Part shown: positions 25,471 to 34,563 of the stretch, in pieces
Numbering within the stretch: position 1 is the stretch's first letter
How the letters are laid out: every line of letters starts with the position of its first letter
Notes under the pieces: model-generated
Seen by the model: the letters and a program-made list of their open reading frames with translations, nothing else
What the model was told of the DNA's origin: nothing
The model's database searches: none
Origin: Simiduia curdlanivorans
Lineage (GTDB): Bacteria > Pseudomonadota > Gammaproteobacteria > Pseudomonadales > Cellvibrionaceae
Length of the DNA: 64,000 nucleotides
Reading direction: 5' to 3'
NCBI RefSeq assembly: GCF_030409605.1
Contig: NZ_JAUFQG010000004.1
Coordinates: 2,839,001-2,903,000 of the forward strand
Translations under genes and position numbers: made by a program

Positions 25471-25530
25471 CGGCCTCGGGCACCCTATTACGTCGATTTA
25501 TGTTCCGCAAAATTTTCTCGAGCAAAGCTG
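25471..25530 (+). repeat. Right-end attachment repeat (tRNA-Leu 3' end copy)
   Basis: 59 bases (25471-25529) identical at all but one position to the start of array units 3 and 4 (14694 and 15011 onward), covering the tRNA-Leu 3' strand and the following 44 bases. The single change (CACCC for CACCA) destroys the CCA, so this is not a tRNA end. Similarity fades after position 25529. Confidence 0.85.
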
Positions 25531-25618
25531 AACTTCCTCCGGGCATTTGAAGTGTTAGCTGTGCTTTTCACATTAGCATTATCTTGAGGTCGAACGGCGG
25601 GGGCATCCGCTAAATTGC

Positions 25619-25972
25619 TTAAACCAAAACCTGTCTGGTTTGCGCCAAAAACCTTAGCGCTCGCTCTTCAACTTTTTGCTCTGTCAGTCGGTCTGGGCCT
25701 CTGCCATGGGGGCAGGGCAAGCTTTTTGTGGTGCCGAATAAGCGGCAAATGATGGGTCTCTCGGCATAGACCTCGCAGCCATTGCAGCCTAAATGAGGGC
25801 AGCTGAGGGCCGTCAGTGCGGCTTCGTGGGTTGCTTCGCTTTTTATAGGTAGTCTGGCCATTTCTTCGCTCGACGTGGTGACTGGCCCGCAGCAGTCATG
25901 GCAGCCTGGAATGCATTCGAAGCTTGGAATGCGCTGTCTTAAATAGTGAAGTGTTCTGTCGTTGCGAGTCAT
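25619..25972 (-). CDS. YkgJ-family cysteine cluster protein
   Basis: 117 residues. The Cys pattern FECIPGCHDCCGP near the N-terminus, CPHLGCNGCEVYAERPIICRLFG in the middle and a late CPHG are the YkgJ (CxxCxxCC) zinc/iron-chelating family signature. Small cytosolic protein of unproven function. First gene to the right of the island, so it marks the return to the core chromosome. Confidence 0.85.
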   Translation of the reverse strand: MTRNDRTLHYLRQRIPSFECIPGCHDCCGPVTTSSEEMARLPIKSEATHEAALTALSCPHLGCNGCEVYAERPIICRLFGTTKSLPCPHGRGPDRLTEQKVEERALRFLAQTRQVLV

Positions 25973-26106
25973 TGTTAAGTCTCAGAATGCTTCTGTTGCA
26001 TCGTTTTCTTCACTATGCGGACGCTGCTCGAAGTTGTTTGGGCGAAAATGAGTTAGGTTGTAACCCAAACGGAATCTTAGTTGCACGCTGAGCACTGATT
26101 TTGTCA

Positions 26107-26442
26107 TCAGCTTTTCTTTACGAATTCCGACTTCAACATCATCGGACCTATTTTATCGACGCGGCAATCGATGTTGTGATCACCGTCGACAATTCTATTG
26201 ATTTTCACCTTGGTGCCAATCTTAATAACCATTGAGCTGGATTTGACTTTCAGATCTTTGATCAAGGTGGCATTGTCGCCCTCAAATAAATCATTGCCGT
26301 TGGCGTCTTTAACGCTAATCTGTTGCTCGTCGGCAGCGTTAGCGTTATTTGACCATTCGTGCGCGCACTCAGGGCACACAAGCAGGGCGCCGTCTTCGTA
26401 GGCGTATTCTGATTGGCATTTTGGGCAAGGAGGTAATGACAT
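26107..26442 (-). CDS. yjdM: YjdM/PhnA zinc-ribbon protein
   Basis: 111 residues. An N-terminal zinc ribbon (CPKC at 6-9, CPEC at 23-26) and a C-terminal SH3-like domain, with VKDANGNDLFEGDNATLIKDLKVK and INRIVDGDHNIDCRVDKIG, are characteristic of the YjdM family (once called PhnA, although not needed for phosphonate breakdown). It is a stand-alone gene of normal length. Confidence 0.9.
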   Translation of the reverse strand: MSLPPCPKCQSEYAYEDGALLVCPECAHEWSNNANAADEQQISVKDANGNDLFEGDNATLIKDLKVKSSSMVIKIGTKVKINRIVDGDHNIDCRVDKIGPMMLKSEFVKKS

Positions 26443-26672
26443 ACATATTTCTCGTGGAATGCAACTGGCAGTGTTTGTTGTTTAATCGGCTGCTTTCGAA
26501 CGCTAAGGAAGCAGATTACACTGAATTTGGTTCGTAGGTCTGGCAGAGCCCAGTATTATAAGCGCTCGACCTGCCCCGTCAATCGTGGGGCTAGTTGAAA
26601 GGCTTTTGTCTGATATAGATCATGTGATTGTTGCGCTTGGATTATATTTGGTGATTGCAAAGAGGAATCTGA

Positions 26673-27341
26673 ATGAAATTTGTAGAATTAGTACCGGCAT
26701 CCGCCTATAGCGATGCGATAGAGGCGCTTTCTAGTTCGGAGAAACTAGTGGTGTGCGGTTCTTTTGAAGATCGGCAATATATTGAGGATAGTCTAGCACT
26801 AGCGGTGGAGCCTGCTGATGTGATTTTGGCGCGTGCATTGAAGATAGATGTGGAGGCTTGGCTTAATGCTCGTCGGGTTGAGGTTGAAGCCGGGGCTGTC
26901 GATGACGGGGTTGCCTTAACAGACCTGTCGGGTGCATGGCCGAGTGAGACAGTTGAGCAAGCTGGCTTCTCTCTTGCGCACGATATGATGACGGGGCAGC
27001 TTCACACGCGGTTGGTTGGCGCTAGGGTAAAAGCAGATGAGGCTTGGCAAATTCCAGCGCATTTTCATTTTGGTGGCTGGAATGAGTGCCCAGCGCCAGA
27101 TGTGCAGTGTGCAATTTGGCGCTATTGGCAAGCTCAGTACGGTGCACATATCGTGGCTGTTAGTAATGATGTGATCGAGGCTTATGTTGAGCGGCCACCA
27201 AAAACTGAAGCCGAAGCCATGGCGTTGGCGTGGCAGCAGTACTACTATTGCGCGGACATTGTCGATCAGGGTGTTGAGACCGTGACAAGTTTGGCTGCAT
27301 CTTTGTTGGGTAATTCGGTGTGGTTTTTTTGGTGGGATTGA
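26673..27341 (+). CDS. DUF4253 protein
   Basis: 222 residues. The C-terminal half (about 125-222) has IPAHFHFGGWNECPAPDVQ, the YWQAQYGAHIVAVSNDVIEAYVERPP block, YYYCADIVDQGV and LAASLLGNSVWFFWWD, all strong DUF4253 signatures. The N-terminal half is variable, as in homologues. Function unknown; some family members occur near toxin or immunity genes, but none is adjacent here. Soluble, no signal peptide. Confidence 0.85.
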   Translation: MKFVELVPASAYSDAIEALSSSEKLVVCGSFEDRQYIEDSLALAVEPADVILARALKIDVEAWLNARRVEVEAGAVDDGVALTDLSGAWPSETVEQAGFSLAHDMMTGQLHTRLVGARVKADEAWQIPAHFHFGGWNECPAPDVQCAIWRYWQAQYGAHIVAVSNDVIEAYVERPPKTEAEAMALAWQQYYYCADIVDQGVETVTSLAASLLGNSVWFFWWD

Positions 27342-27387
27342 GTGGCTAAGGAATCGTTTCAGCGGTCATAGTTCAATGTAGACTGTT

Positions 27388-28254
27388 TCAAGGTGCCTCG
27401 AGTTCGTGGTTGAACCAAACTTTCGGTGCCCTGAGCATTTGCTTTTTATGTTCCTCTTCTAGAAATAAAATTCGTCGACCTCGTAATTCTGCTTGTCTTA
27501 TTTCATCGCTAAAATGACGATCGAATATAGATTTTAGATCGCCATTATTGACCATCATCTCTAAGCCTTTTTGTAAGCGTTTCGCAATGCGTGGGTAACG
27601 GGGTGATACGTAGGTGTAAGTTGGTGTTGGAATATACAAGACTAGATGTGGCTCTATGGTTAGGTGCGGCATGGTGGCCTCCCTTTCTTTCACTTCGTTA
27701 AATATTTCGTGTACGCCGCGCAGCATGAAGTCAAAACGTTTATTTTCCAGCATGACAAATAGTCCTTCATAACTGGCACCGGTTACTGTGGTAAATTGGT
27801 AATTTTCCAAGTAGCTTTTGGTGCTCCAATCGTATTGTGCCCCCATTTTGAGTGCTTTCAGTTCATCGAGGGTATTTATATTTGCAAATAGTTCAATATT
27901 ATCTTTGTGAATGAGTAATAAACGATAGTTTAAAATGCCCCGTCGAATCGGGATTAGGATGGGCAGGGTTAGTTCTCGCCAGAGTGGATCATCGGGCGCG
28001 AAATATACATTGATGAGTCGTCCTTCCTGAATTTCAAGCAGGGCGCGTTTTCGGTTCATGCTGGGGCCGTTTAGATTGACTTTATAGGGCCCGTATTCAG
28101 GAACCGTCAGCTGCAAGGCGTGATAAAGCACTTCATTTTTATACTCGCCGCGGGTATCTAGTGAGGATTGAGGTGTGGGCAAGGTAATGACATCCAATCC
28201 AAATGCCATGGGGCACGCCAAAAGGAGCGGTATGAGTGTGCGACTAAGTGACAT
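27388..28254 (-). CDS. Orphan periplasmic solute-binding protein (SBP family 3 type)
   Basis: 288 residues with a signal peptide (about 1-19, LLLACPMAFG). The fold pattern resembles amino-acid-type binding proteins: LTLPILIPIRRGILNYRLLLI, LDELKALKMGAQYDW, FDFMLRGVHEIFNEV and a C-terminal MVNNGDLKSIFDRHF. No permease or ATPase gene is adjacent, so it may serve sensing rather than uptake, or share a transporter. A second protein of the same layout lies at 32362-33297. Ligand unknown. Confidence 0.75.
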   Translation of the reverse strand: MSLSRTLIPLLLACPMAFGLDVITLPTPQSSLDTRGEYKNEVLYHALQLTVPEYGPYKVNLNGPSMNRKRALLEIQEGRLINVYFAPDDPLWRELTLPILIPIRRGILNYRLLLIHKDNIELFANINTLDELKALKMGAQYDWSTKSYLENYQFTTVTGASYEGLFVMLENKRFDFMLRGVHEIFNEVKEREATMPHLTIEPHLVLYIPTPTYTYVSPRYPRIAKRLQKGLEMMVNNGDLKSIFDRHFSDEIRQAELRGRRILFLEEEHKKQMLRAPKVWFNHELEAP

Positions 28255-28467
28255 ACGGCCTCTTAAATCTAGCTGTGGTGATAAAGGGCTAGATATATCC
28301 GTGAGTTAGAATCGACAATACATGGGAGTATAGACTGATTCTTAAGAGGTATAACTGGTATAGTTTGCGTTTCGTTATCGACCGCAATAGGGTTTATCGT
28401 CGCCGAGGCCGCTTATCTCAAGCAAGTGGCGCGGCGCTTGCCTTTTCCCTACCCTTTGGAGGGTTTT

Positions 28468-29190
28468 ATGTCTGCAAAAATGTTGATTATCACTGGCGGT
28501 AGCCGAGGTATAGGTAGCGCGACTATCGAGCGCTTTCAAGCTGACGGCTTTAGCGTGGTAAATCTTTCGCGCACACCCACAGCGCTTACCGGTGTTACAC
28601 AAATCAATGTGGATATGAGTGATATAGGCTGGGCTAATCAGGGTGCGGCAAAATTACACGATGCAGTTCTCACGCGCATGCCATCCGGACAGGGGCGAAT
28701 CGTGGTGGTACACAATGCCGGTTTGCTGGAAAAAGATTCGGTTGGCACGGTAACCGCTGAGAGCTTTGCTAATGTCATGCAGGTCAATGTTATCGCGCCA
28801 GCGCAACTAAACCAGATATTGTTGCCCATTATGGTACCTGGTTCAGCGATTGTTTATGTCGGTTCTACCCTAAGTGAAAAAGCGGTTGCCAATAGCTGTA
28901 GCTATGTCACCTCTAAGCACGCAATGGTGGGCTTGATGCGTGCAACATGCCAAGACTTGATTGGCACGGGAATTCACACGAATTGTGTGTGCCCAGGCTT
29001 TACCGATACAGAAATGCTACGTGCACATGTGGGCGGCGATCAAGGCATCCTCGACAGCATCGCTAGTGGTGTGACCTTTAACCGATTGATTCAGCCCAAG
29101 GAGATGGCTGAGGCTATCTATGTTGCCGCTACTCAGCCGGTTTTTAACGGTGCGGTGATGCATGCTAATTTGGGCCAAATAGAACGCTAA
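28468..29190 (+). CDS. Short-chain dehydrogenase/reductase
   Basis: 240 residues from the ATG at 28468, which has GGAGGG just upstream. An earlier in-frame ATG at 28426 lacks a site. The nucleotide-binding TGGSRGIGS is at the N-terminus, then HNAG, and the catalytic Ser (VGSTLSEKAV), Tyr (SYVTSKHAM) and Lys are in place. The classical SDR fold is complete at the usual length. Substrate unknown, and the isolated context gives no clue. Confidence 0.85.
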   Translation: MSAKMLIITGGSRGIGSATIERFQADGFSVVNLSRTPTALTGVTQINVDMSDIGWANQGAAKLHDAVLTRMPSGQGRIVVVHNAGLLEKDSVGTVTAESFANVMQVNVIAPAQLNQILLPIMVPGSAIVYVGSTLSEKAVANSCSYVTSKHAMVGLMRATCQDLIGTGIHTNCVCPGFTDTEMLRAHVGGDQGILDSIASGVTFNRLIQPKEMAEAIYVAATQPVFNGAVMHANLGQIER

Positions 29191-29237
29191 GCTAGCGCAC
29201 TATTTGGTATTTAGTGTTTATCCCAGCAGTAAAATTC

Positions 29238-30011
29238 TTACAGAGGTATTTCGTCATCTACGCGTAGATATTGCCGCAGATAATGCACGGAAATATAGAA
29301 CGGCAGTGTGTCGAGCAGTGCGACCATCATTTTAAATAAATAATTGCTGCCCATAAGTACCAGCAATTGATTTAAGGTTATGGCGCCAGCGATAAATGCG
29401 GCGCCAAAGGTAACACTGATGACCATAAAGGAATCTACGCCTTGGCTAATTAGCGTGGAAAAATTATTGCGTAGCCAAAGGTGCTTGCCTTTAGTTATGC
29501 GCTTCCAGAAATGAAATAGCTGCACGTCGCAATATTGTGCGGCGAGATAGGCCAGCATGGAGGCGAAAACGGCGCCGGATGTACAGGCAAAAATGAGCTG
29601 GAATAATTCTATCGAACCAGCAACAACTTCGCCGCTGGGTAATATCACCTCTTGCGATAGATTTAATACTTGCCAAGGCGGTAGCGCGTCGGGTTGAACT
29701 GAGGGCAAGCTGCTCGCCAACCATAGCGTGCCAATCACGAAGCCGTTCATGATCAAGCCAACGGTAACCATAAAGTTTGCGCGCTGCTTGCCGTAAATCT
29801 CACTGACAATATCGGTGCATAAAAAAGTCAGTGGATAAGGCAATACACCCACCGCTAAGGCTAAAGGGCCTAGCTCGATAAAGCGGGTGATGCCTATCAC
29901 GTTGAGCAGCGTCATGGCACACAGGAAAAAGCCGGTGAGCAGTAAAAAGACTTTTTCTCGGCGCCAGTTGAGCGCTGACGTCGAAAGTTGCGCGCAATAG
30001 GTATTCGCCAT
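29238..30011 (-). CDS. YhhQ-type queuosine precursor transporter
   Basis: 257 residues with about six membrane segments. FLCTDIVSEIYGKQRAN and the later NNFSTLISQGVDSFMVISVTFG are the signature helices of the YhhQ/DUF165 vitamin transporter family, which imports queuosine precursors (preQ0/preQ1). It is directly downstream of the QueD-like gene (stop and start adjoin), supporting a queuosine-related role. Inner membrane. Confidence 0.88.
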   Translation of the reverse strand: MANTYCAQLSTSALNWRREKVFLLLTGFFLCAMTLLNVIGITRFIELGPLALAVGVLPYPLTFLCTDIVSEIYGKQRANFMVTVGLIMNGFVIGTLWLASSLPSVQPDALPPWQVLNLSQEVILPSGEVVAGSIELFQLIFACTSGAVFASMLAYLAAQYCDVQLFHFWKRITKGKHLWLRNNFSTLISQGVDSFMVISVTFGAAFIAGAITLNQLLVLMGSNYLFKMMVALLDTLPFYISVHYLRQYLRVDDEIPL

Positions 30012-30509
30012 TTACTGCGCAGCCTGTTGCCAGGCACAGGAGCCCCATTGCCCAGGGCCGGAAGAGACTTTCATTTCTACGCTGGCGAGATCATGGCGCT
30101 GAACAAAATCGTCGTCATGTAAAAAGCGGTCTAATAAATAGGCCGCAAAGGCTTCAACCGTGGTATTGGGGATGGGAAGTAGCTTGCAGTCAGAGCGTAA
30201 AAACACCAAGGTTTCGCCGTTCATACTGGCCTCGTGGTGATGTTCGGTTGTGACTATTTTTAAATAGGGCGAGTGTGCCGGCAACAGGGTGTATTCATCG
30301 AGCTCATCGCACAGCGCGCGAATTTTGTCCTTTAGAATTTTGTAGCTAAAGGCGAGCCCATTGCGATTGGCGGGAGAGCTAATACTTAATGACACGCGAA
30401 AATTGTGGCCGTGTAGTCGCTCTCTTTCGGTAGCTGAGAAAATTGTGAAGTGGGCGGCAGAAAACTTCATGTCTTCTTTGTTGACTTCTATGGTGGTCAG
30501 GCTGCTCAT
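30012..30509 (-). CDS. 6-pyruvoyl/6-carboxytetrahydropterin synthase-like protein without the usual Cys
   Basis: 165 residues. The zinc ligands are visible as H20 in FSAAHF and H33/H35 in RLHGHNF. EHHHEAS and the late Glu (VEMKVSSGPGQWG) complete the tunnel-fold site. The residue four before the first His of HGH is normally the catalytic Cys (C-x3-HGH) in QueD; here it is Arg (ERERLHGH). It may act by a different mechanism or on another pterin. The adjoining YhhQ gene argues for queuosine metabolism. Confidence 0.8.
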   Translation of the reverse strand: MSSLTTIEVNKEDMKFSAAHFTIFSATERERLHGHNFRVSLSISSPANRNGLAFSYKILKDKIRALCDELDEYTLLPAHSPYLKIVTTEHHHEASMNGETLVFLRSDCKLLPIPNTTVEAFAAYLLDRFLHDDDFVQRHDLASVEMKVSSGPGQWGSCAWQQAAQ

Positions 30510-30657
30510 TCAATGGTCCGTCGCTGGTGGTATCCCGCCTGGGCAGGGCTGAAGAGCGCCCAGTATAGGGTGCCGATGGGGAAAATTGTACCCCGTTCCT
30601 TTGCTGATGCTATGTAGAAGAGTATGCTGACCACTTACGTACAAAGGAGACGATTGG

Positions 30658-32355
30658 ATGATGCCTGTAGTCCTTAAAAAACTGAGTATCAATGTTGTAA
30701 CCTTCTCACTTTTACTTTCCTGCGTGTTTGCCTTTGCCCAAGACGAACCCTACGCACAATCCAACGACTTAGGTGCAGTAGCCTCTGTTCACCCGCTCGC
30801 AACGCAAGCAGGTATGGACGCCTTGGCCAATGGCGGTAATGCCGTTGATGCCGCTATTGCCACAGCGCTTACCTTGGGGGTTGTGGATGGCCATAACTCG
30901 GGTATTGGCGGCGGCGCCTTTGTCTTGATACGAACCGCGAAAGGGCAATTGTTCGCCATTGATGGTCGCGAAACAGCGCCGATGGCGGCGCACCGCGATA
31001 TGTATGTGGTAGACGGTGTAGCCAATACCCAACTCAGTCAAACTGGGCCCCTAGCCGCCGGCGTACCTGGCTCAATTGCCGCCTATGAGATAGCTATTGC
31101 CAAAGCTGGCGCTAAACCTTACGCCGATGTGCTTTTGCCGGCAGCAAAGCTGGCGCAAGACGGTTTCGCTATCGACAAAATATTTGCCGATCGCCTAGCG
31201 CGGTCTGCGCCGAGATTGGCGCAATTTCCCGGCAGCGCGTCTGTGTTGCTGGATGAGCAAGGCAACCCTTGGCCACGGGGCCATAAACTCGTACAGAAAG
31301 ATTTAGCCGCAACCCTAAAGGCCATTGCGCGCGATGGCAGTGCTTATTTTTATAAGGGTGATTACGCCAAAGCGGTGGGTGATTGGATGGCAAAAAATGG
31401 CGGGTTACTTACTGCAAAAGATTTCGAAGCTTATGTTGCCTTGGAGCGGCAACCACTCCTAACCCAGTATCGCGGTTATACCTTGGTGGGTTTTCCTCCG
31501 CCAAGTTCTGGTGGTGTTCATACTGCGCAAATATTAGCCATGTTAGAGCGCTTTGACTTAGCCAACATGAAAGATGGTGACCGTTACCACGTGATGGGTG
31601 AGGCGATGAAATTAGCCTTTGCCGATAGAGCCCATTGGTTGGGTGACCCAGCTTTTACTAAAGTGCCGAAAGGCTTAGTGAAAGCTGAGTACCTCGATAA
31701 GCAGTCGGCCCGAATCGATCTCGATCATGCCATTGATGTATCGGGCCCAGGAATGCCTGCCGATGTGGATATTGATTTGTTTGCCAAGCACACGACGCAC
31801 ATTGCGGCGGCGGATAAGCTGGGTAATTGGGTTGCCATTACCACCACGGTCAATACCGACTTTGGCTCTAAGGTTATCGTGCCAGGTACGGGTGTGATAT
31901 TGAATAACCAAATGGATGATTTTTCCGTACAGCCAGGTGTGCCCAATGTCTATGGGTTGGTTGGCACTGAGGCTAATAGCGTTCAGCCCGGTAAGAGGCC
32001 GCTCTCGAGTATGACGCCGACCTTGATATTGAAGGACAATAAGCCGGTGATGACTGTGGGTGCTGCAGGCGGCCCGACCATTATTACCCAAGTGGTTCAG
32101 GCCATTATCAACCATTTGGATCTAGCCTTACCCTTAAACGATGCGCTTGGTAAGAGCCGCATTCATCAGCAATGGCGGCCAGATATGCTATTTGTAGAGT
32201 CCAATTTACCGGCGGGTATTCGTCAATCGTTGGTGGTAAAAGGGCATAAATTAAAGGAAATGCCGCCCTACGGTTCTACCCAAGCTATCGCGCTCGTCGA
32301 TGGAAGGTTAGTTGCCGTTGCCGAGCCCAGATTGAAAATTCGCAATGCAGAATGA
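30658..32355 (+). CDS. ggt: Gamma-glutamyltransferase
   Basis: 565 residues with a signal peptide (about 1-27, ending AFA). NGGNAVDAAIATALTLGVVDGHNSGIGGGAF is the typical start. AKHTTHIAAADKLGNWVAITTTVN near 377-400 holds the autocleavage Thr that becomes the nucleophile of the small subunit. RPLSSMTPT and GAAGGPTI shape the active site. A periplasmic enzyme that splits the gamma-glutamyl bond of glutathione. Length and motifs are intact. It stands alone on the plus strand. Confidence 0.93.
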   Translation: MMPVVLKKLSINVVTFSLLLSCVFAFAQDEPYAQSNDLGAVASVHPLATQAGMDALANGGNAVDAAIATALTLGVVDGHNSGIGGGAFVLIRTAKGQLFAIDGRETAPMAAHRDMYVVDGVANTQLSQTGPLAAGVPGSIAAYEIAIAKAGAKPYADVLLPAAKLAQDGFAIDKIFADRLARSAPRLAQFPGSASVLLDEQGNPWPRGHKLVQKDLAATLKAIARDGSAYFYKGDYAKAVGDWMAKNGGLLTAKDFEAYVALERQPLLTQYRGYTLVGFPPPSSGGVHTAQILAMLERFDLANMKDGDRYHVMGEAMKLAFADRAHWLGDPAFTKVPKGLVKAEYLDKQSARIDLDHAIDVSGPGMPADVDIDLFAKHTTHIAAADKLGNWVAITTTVNTDFGSKVIVPGTGVILNNQMDDFSVQPGVPNVYGLVGTEANSVQPGKRPLSSMTPTLILKDNKPVMTVGAAGGPTIITQVVQAIINHLDLALPLNDALGKSRIHQQWRPDMLFVESNLPAGIRQSLVVKGHKLKEMPPYGSTQAIALVDGRLVAVAEPRLKIRNAE

Positions 32356-32361
32356 CGTTAG

Positions 32362-33297
32362 CTATTGCAGCTGGAGCCAATAACGGGGGTCGCCCAAGGG
32401 CGTTTCCTTGGGCAGGTCTGGGTTGAGTAGTTTGAAGATCCTTCTTTTATCGAGTTGCGTGCGCTTTACCACATTGATGATGCTTGGGTGATTTAAAAAA
32501 AGTTTATCGAAACTACCATCGTTGATCATGCCTTCCAAACCGCGCTCAATGCGGTTTGCCAAATCGAGGTTGTCTTGGTGCACGAAAAAGTACATGGGCG
32601 CTGGGTAGGAAAGTAATAAATACTTTTCTACCGCAAGACCTTCATTTGGGTGAGCTTCAATTTCGGCCCATGCTTCGTTAACACCACGGGGAAAGTAATT
32701 AAAGCGGCCACCTTTCAGCATATTAAAAAGCAACTCATAGTGGGGCGAGGTAAATACAATTAAGCCGTTGGCGCGCAGTATGTCTGTATCCGGCCAGTGG
32801 CTACCTTGCCCAGCCACGAGGCGAGCGAGGTCTTTAAGTGTTAATACATTTTCAAAAATATATTGTTGGCTTTCGCGAATAAGAAATACCCGCTGGCCCA
32901 ATAAGCCTTTCAGAATGGGCACCCGAATCGGCTTTATCGTCGCCTCCCGGTCTTTCGACGTCATGGTCCATATGACATCTATGTTTGATCCCTCGTACAA
33001 CTCCGCTATTAACCTCGCCTGAGTATAATCTTCGGTAATGGGTTGGAGCAGGATGGATTCGTTACTTTGCTTGCTGTGTTCGAGCGCGAGGCGCAGCAGT
33101 TCTACCACGTAGCTGGTGTGGCCAGAATTACTGCTTTCATTTTTTGGTATTCGAATGGTGATTGTTTTATTGGCTGGGGGCGATATTGCTTGAGTGGGGG
33201 GAGCCGCCAAGACAAGAGCGCTTGGAGCCAAAGCACCGATTGCAAGGAGAACCAGGCTTGGCAGCAAGCGAGTAGGGCGCTGTATCGCAGGTTTCAA
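32362..33297 (-). CDS. Second orphan periplasmic solute-binding protein
   Basis: 311 residues with a long basic signal peptide (about 1-32, LLPSLVLLAIGALAPSALVLAA). Layout parallels the protein at 27388-28254: VPILKGLLGQRVFLIRESQ, GRFNYFPRGVNEAWAEIE and GLEGMINDGSFDKLFLNH align by eye with its counterparts. Probably a binding protein of family 3 type with divergent ligand pocket. No permease nearby. It faces the end of the ggt gene. Confidence 0.75.
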   Translation of the reverse strand: MKPAIQRPTRLLPSLVLLAIGALAPSALVLAAPPTQAISPPANKTITIRIPKNESSNSGHTSYVVELLRLALEHSKQSNESILLQPITEDYTQARLIAELYEGSNIDVIWTMTSKDREATIKPIRVPILKGLLGQRVFLIRESQQYIFENVLTLKDLARLVAGQGSHWPDTDILRANGLIVFTSPHYELLFNMLKGGRFNYFPRGVNEAWAEIEAHPNEGLAVEKYLLLSYPAPMYFFVHQDNLDLANRIERGLEGMINDGSFDKLFLNHPSIINVVKRTQLDKRRIFKLLNPDLPKETPLGDPRYWLQLQ

Positions 33298-33393
33298 GAA
33301 GAATAAGCCTCGCTATGCACTCTGTGATAAATCCTTGGCTGGGCATAAGTCTAGCATTTCATCGCGCTGACGGCCTACTATCTCACTTTGAGG

Positions 33394-34563
33394 TCACATT
33401 TGCCCTATCAACTGTCGCCAGGCGAGATCGCGCATAATTTCTTCTGAACCGCCACCGATCGCATTAACCCGAACTTCGCGATAGATGCGCTCAATGCGGT
33501 TGCCGCGAATGAAGCCTGCACCGCCAAGTATTTGCAGTGCCTCGCGGGCGCAAAACTCTAGCGTTTGTGTGGCTTGTACTTTCAACAGCGCCATATCGGC
33601 GGGCTTGCTGATCCCTTGCTTCACAGCCCAGGCAGCATTATCTAAGTAGGCTTGGGTGGCATTAATTTGGCGTAACATCTCCGCAAATTTATGGCCGATG
33701 ACTTGATGTTTGATTAACGGCTTGCCGAAGGTGTTTCGCTCTGAGGCCCAAGCCCACGCATCCTCAAAGCAAATACGGGCGAATTCCAATGCGCTAGCGG
33801 TTAACCCGAGTCGCTCGTTATTAAAGTTGTGCACAATGGGTAAAAAACCTTGGTTCTCCTCGCCGATACGATGACTCACCGGGACTTGCACGTTATCGAA
33901 ATATACCGTTGCGGTATCCGAACACCACCAGCCTTGCTTTTTATCGAGCTTGGTGCGGCTGACGCCGGCGCTATTTGCATCAATTAACAGCAGTGAAATG
34001 CCACCGAAGCCTTGATCGCCGGTACGTACTGCCGTGGTGAACCAGTTAGCGCGCATGCCGCCGGTAATAAACGTTTTGCTGCCGTTGACCCGATATATGT
34101 CGCCGTCGCGTTTCGCCGTGGTTTGCAACCTCGCTACGTCGGAACCCCCACTGGGTTCGGTAATGGCCAAACTAATATGCTTTTCGCCACTGAGCACTCG
34201 GGGAATAACCTCCTGCTTAAGTGGTTCTAAACCATAGTGGAGCAGCGGTGGTAAACCTATACCATGCACCATTAACGTGGCGTAAACACCGCCAGCGCCG
34301 CAGGCGGCCAGTTCTTCAGCGGCGATAATCATGTGATAAATGTCGGTGCCTTCGCTGACGCCGCCATAGGTTTCTGGAAAACCAAGTTGCAGTAACCCGA
34401 TGTCGGCGGCTTGCTGCCAGAGCGTGATAGGAATTTTGCCGGCCTCTTCCCATTGCTCCACATAGGGTGTTATCCGCTGCGCAACAAATTTGCGCAACTG
34501 AGCACGCCATTGCTGATGGCTGTCATTGAGGTGAGGTGAGGCCAAGCGAATGTGATCTCGCAT
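33394..34563 (-). CDS. Acyl-CoA dehydrogenase, last gene of the catabolic operon
   Basis: 389 residues. AITEPSGGSDVARLQTTAKR (FAD/substrate loop), the C-terminal ILGGAGFIRGNRIERIYREVR, and the catalytic Glu region GGGSEEIMRDL are standard. Its stop lies at the operon end and its start adjoins the biotin carboxylase gene. It is a paralogue of the enzyme at 37434-38594. In Atu-type clusters a citronellyl-CoA dehydrogenase works before carboxylation; this could be that enzyme or one acting after chain shortening. Electrons would pass to EtfBA (60796-62475). Confidence 0.85.
   Translation of the reverse strand: MRDHIRLASPHLNDSHQQWRAQLRKFVAQRITPYVEQWEEAGKIPITLWQQAADIGLLQLGFPETYGGVSEGTDIYHMIIAAEELAACGAGGVYATLMVHGIGLPPLLHYGLEPLKQEVIPRVLSGEKHISLAITEPSGGSDVARLQTTAKRDGDIYRVNGSKTFITGGMRANWFTTAVRTGDQGFGGISLLLIDANSAGVSRTKLDKKQGWWCSDTATVYFDNVQVPVSHRIGEENQGFLPIVHNFNNERLGLTASALEFARICFEDAWAWASERNTFGKPLIKHQVIGHKFAEMLRQINATQAYLDNAAWAVKQGISKPADMALLKVQATQTLEFCAREALQILGGAGFIRGNRIERIYREVRVNAIGGGSEEIMRDLAWRQLIGQM

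Larger units (their letters stand above)
14198..25530. mobile_element. Genomic island inserted at the 3' end of tRNA-Leu
   Basis: The segment is bounded by direct repeats. The left copy is the 3' end of tRNA-Leu plus flank (from 14198, and again at each array unit). The right copy is 25471-25529, matching array units 3 and 4 at 58 of 59 positions. The gene content between is accessory: DUF429, HEPN-like and STAS/GHKL genes, a nuclease-immunity pair, remnants, and AT-rich genes unlike their neighbours. Two 11-bp direct repeats near the right end resemble integrase arm-binding sites. No integrase or excisionase gene was found, so the island is probably a decayed or trans-mobilised element. The boundary reading is an inference from repeats. 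Confidence 0.75.
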
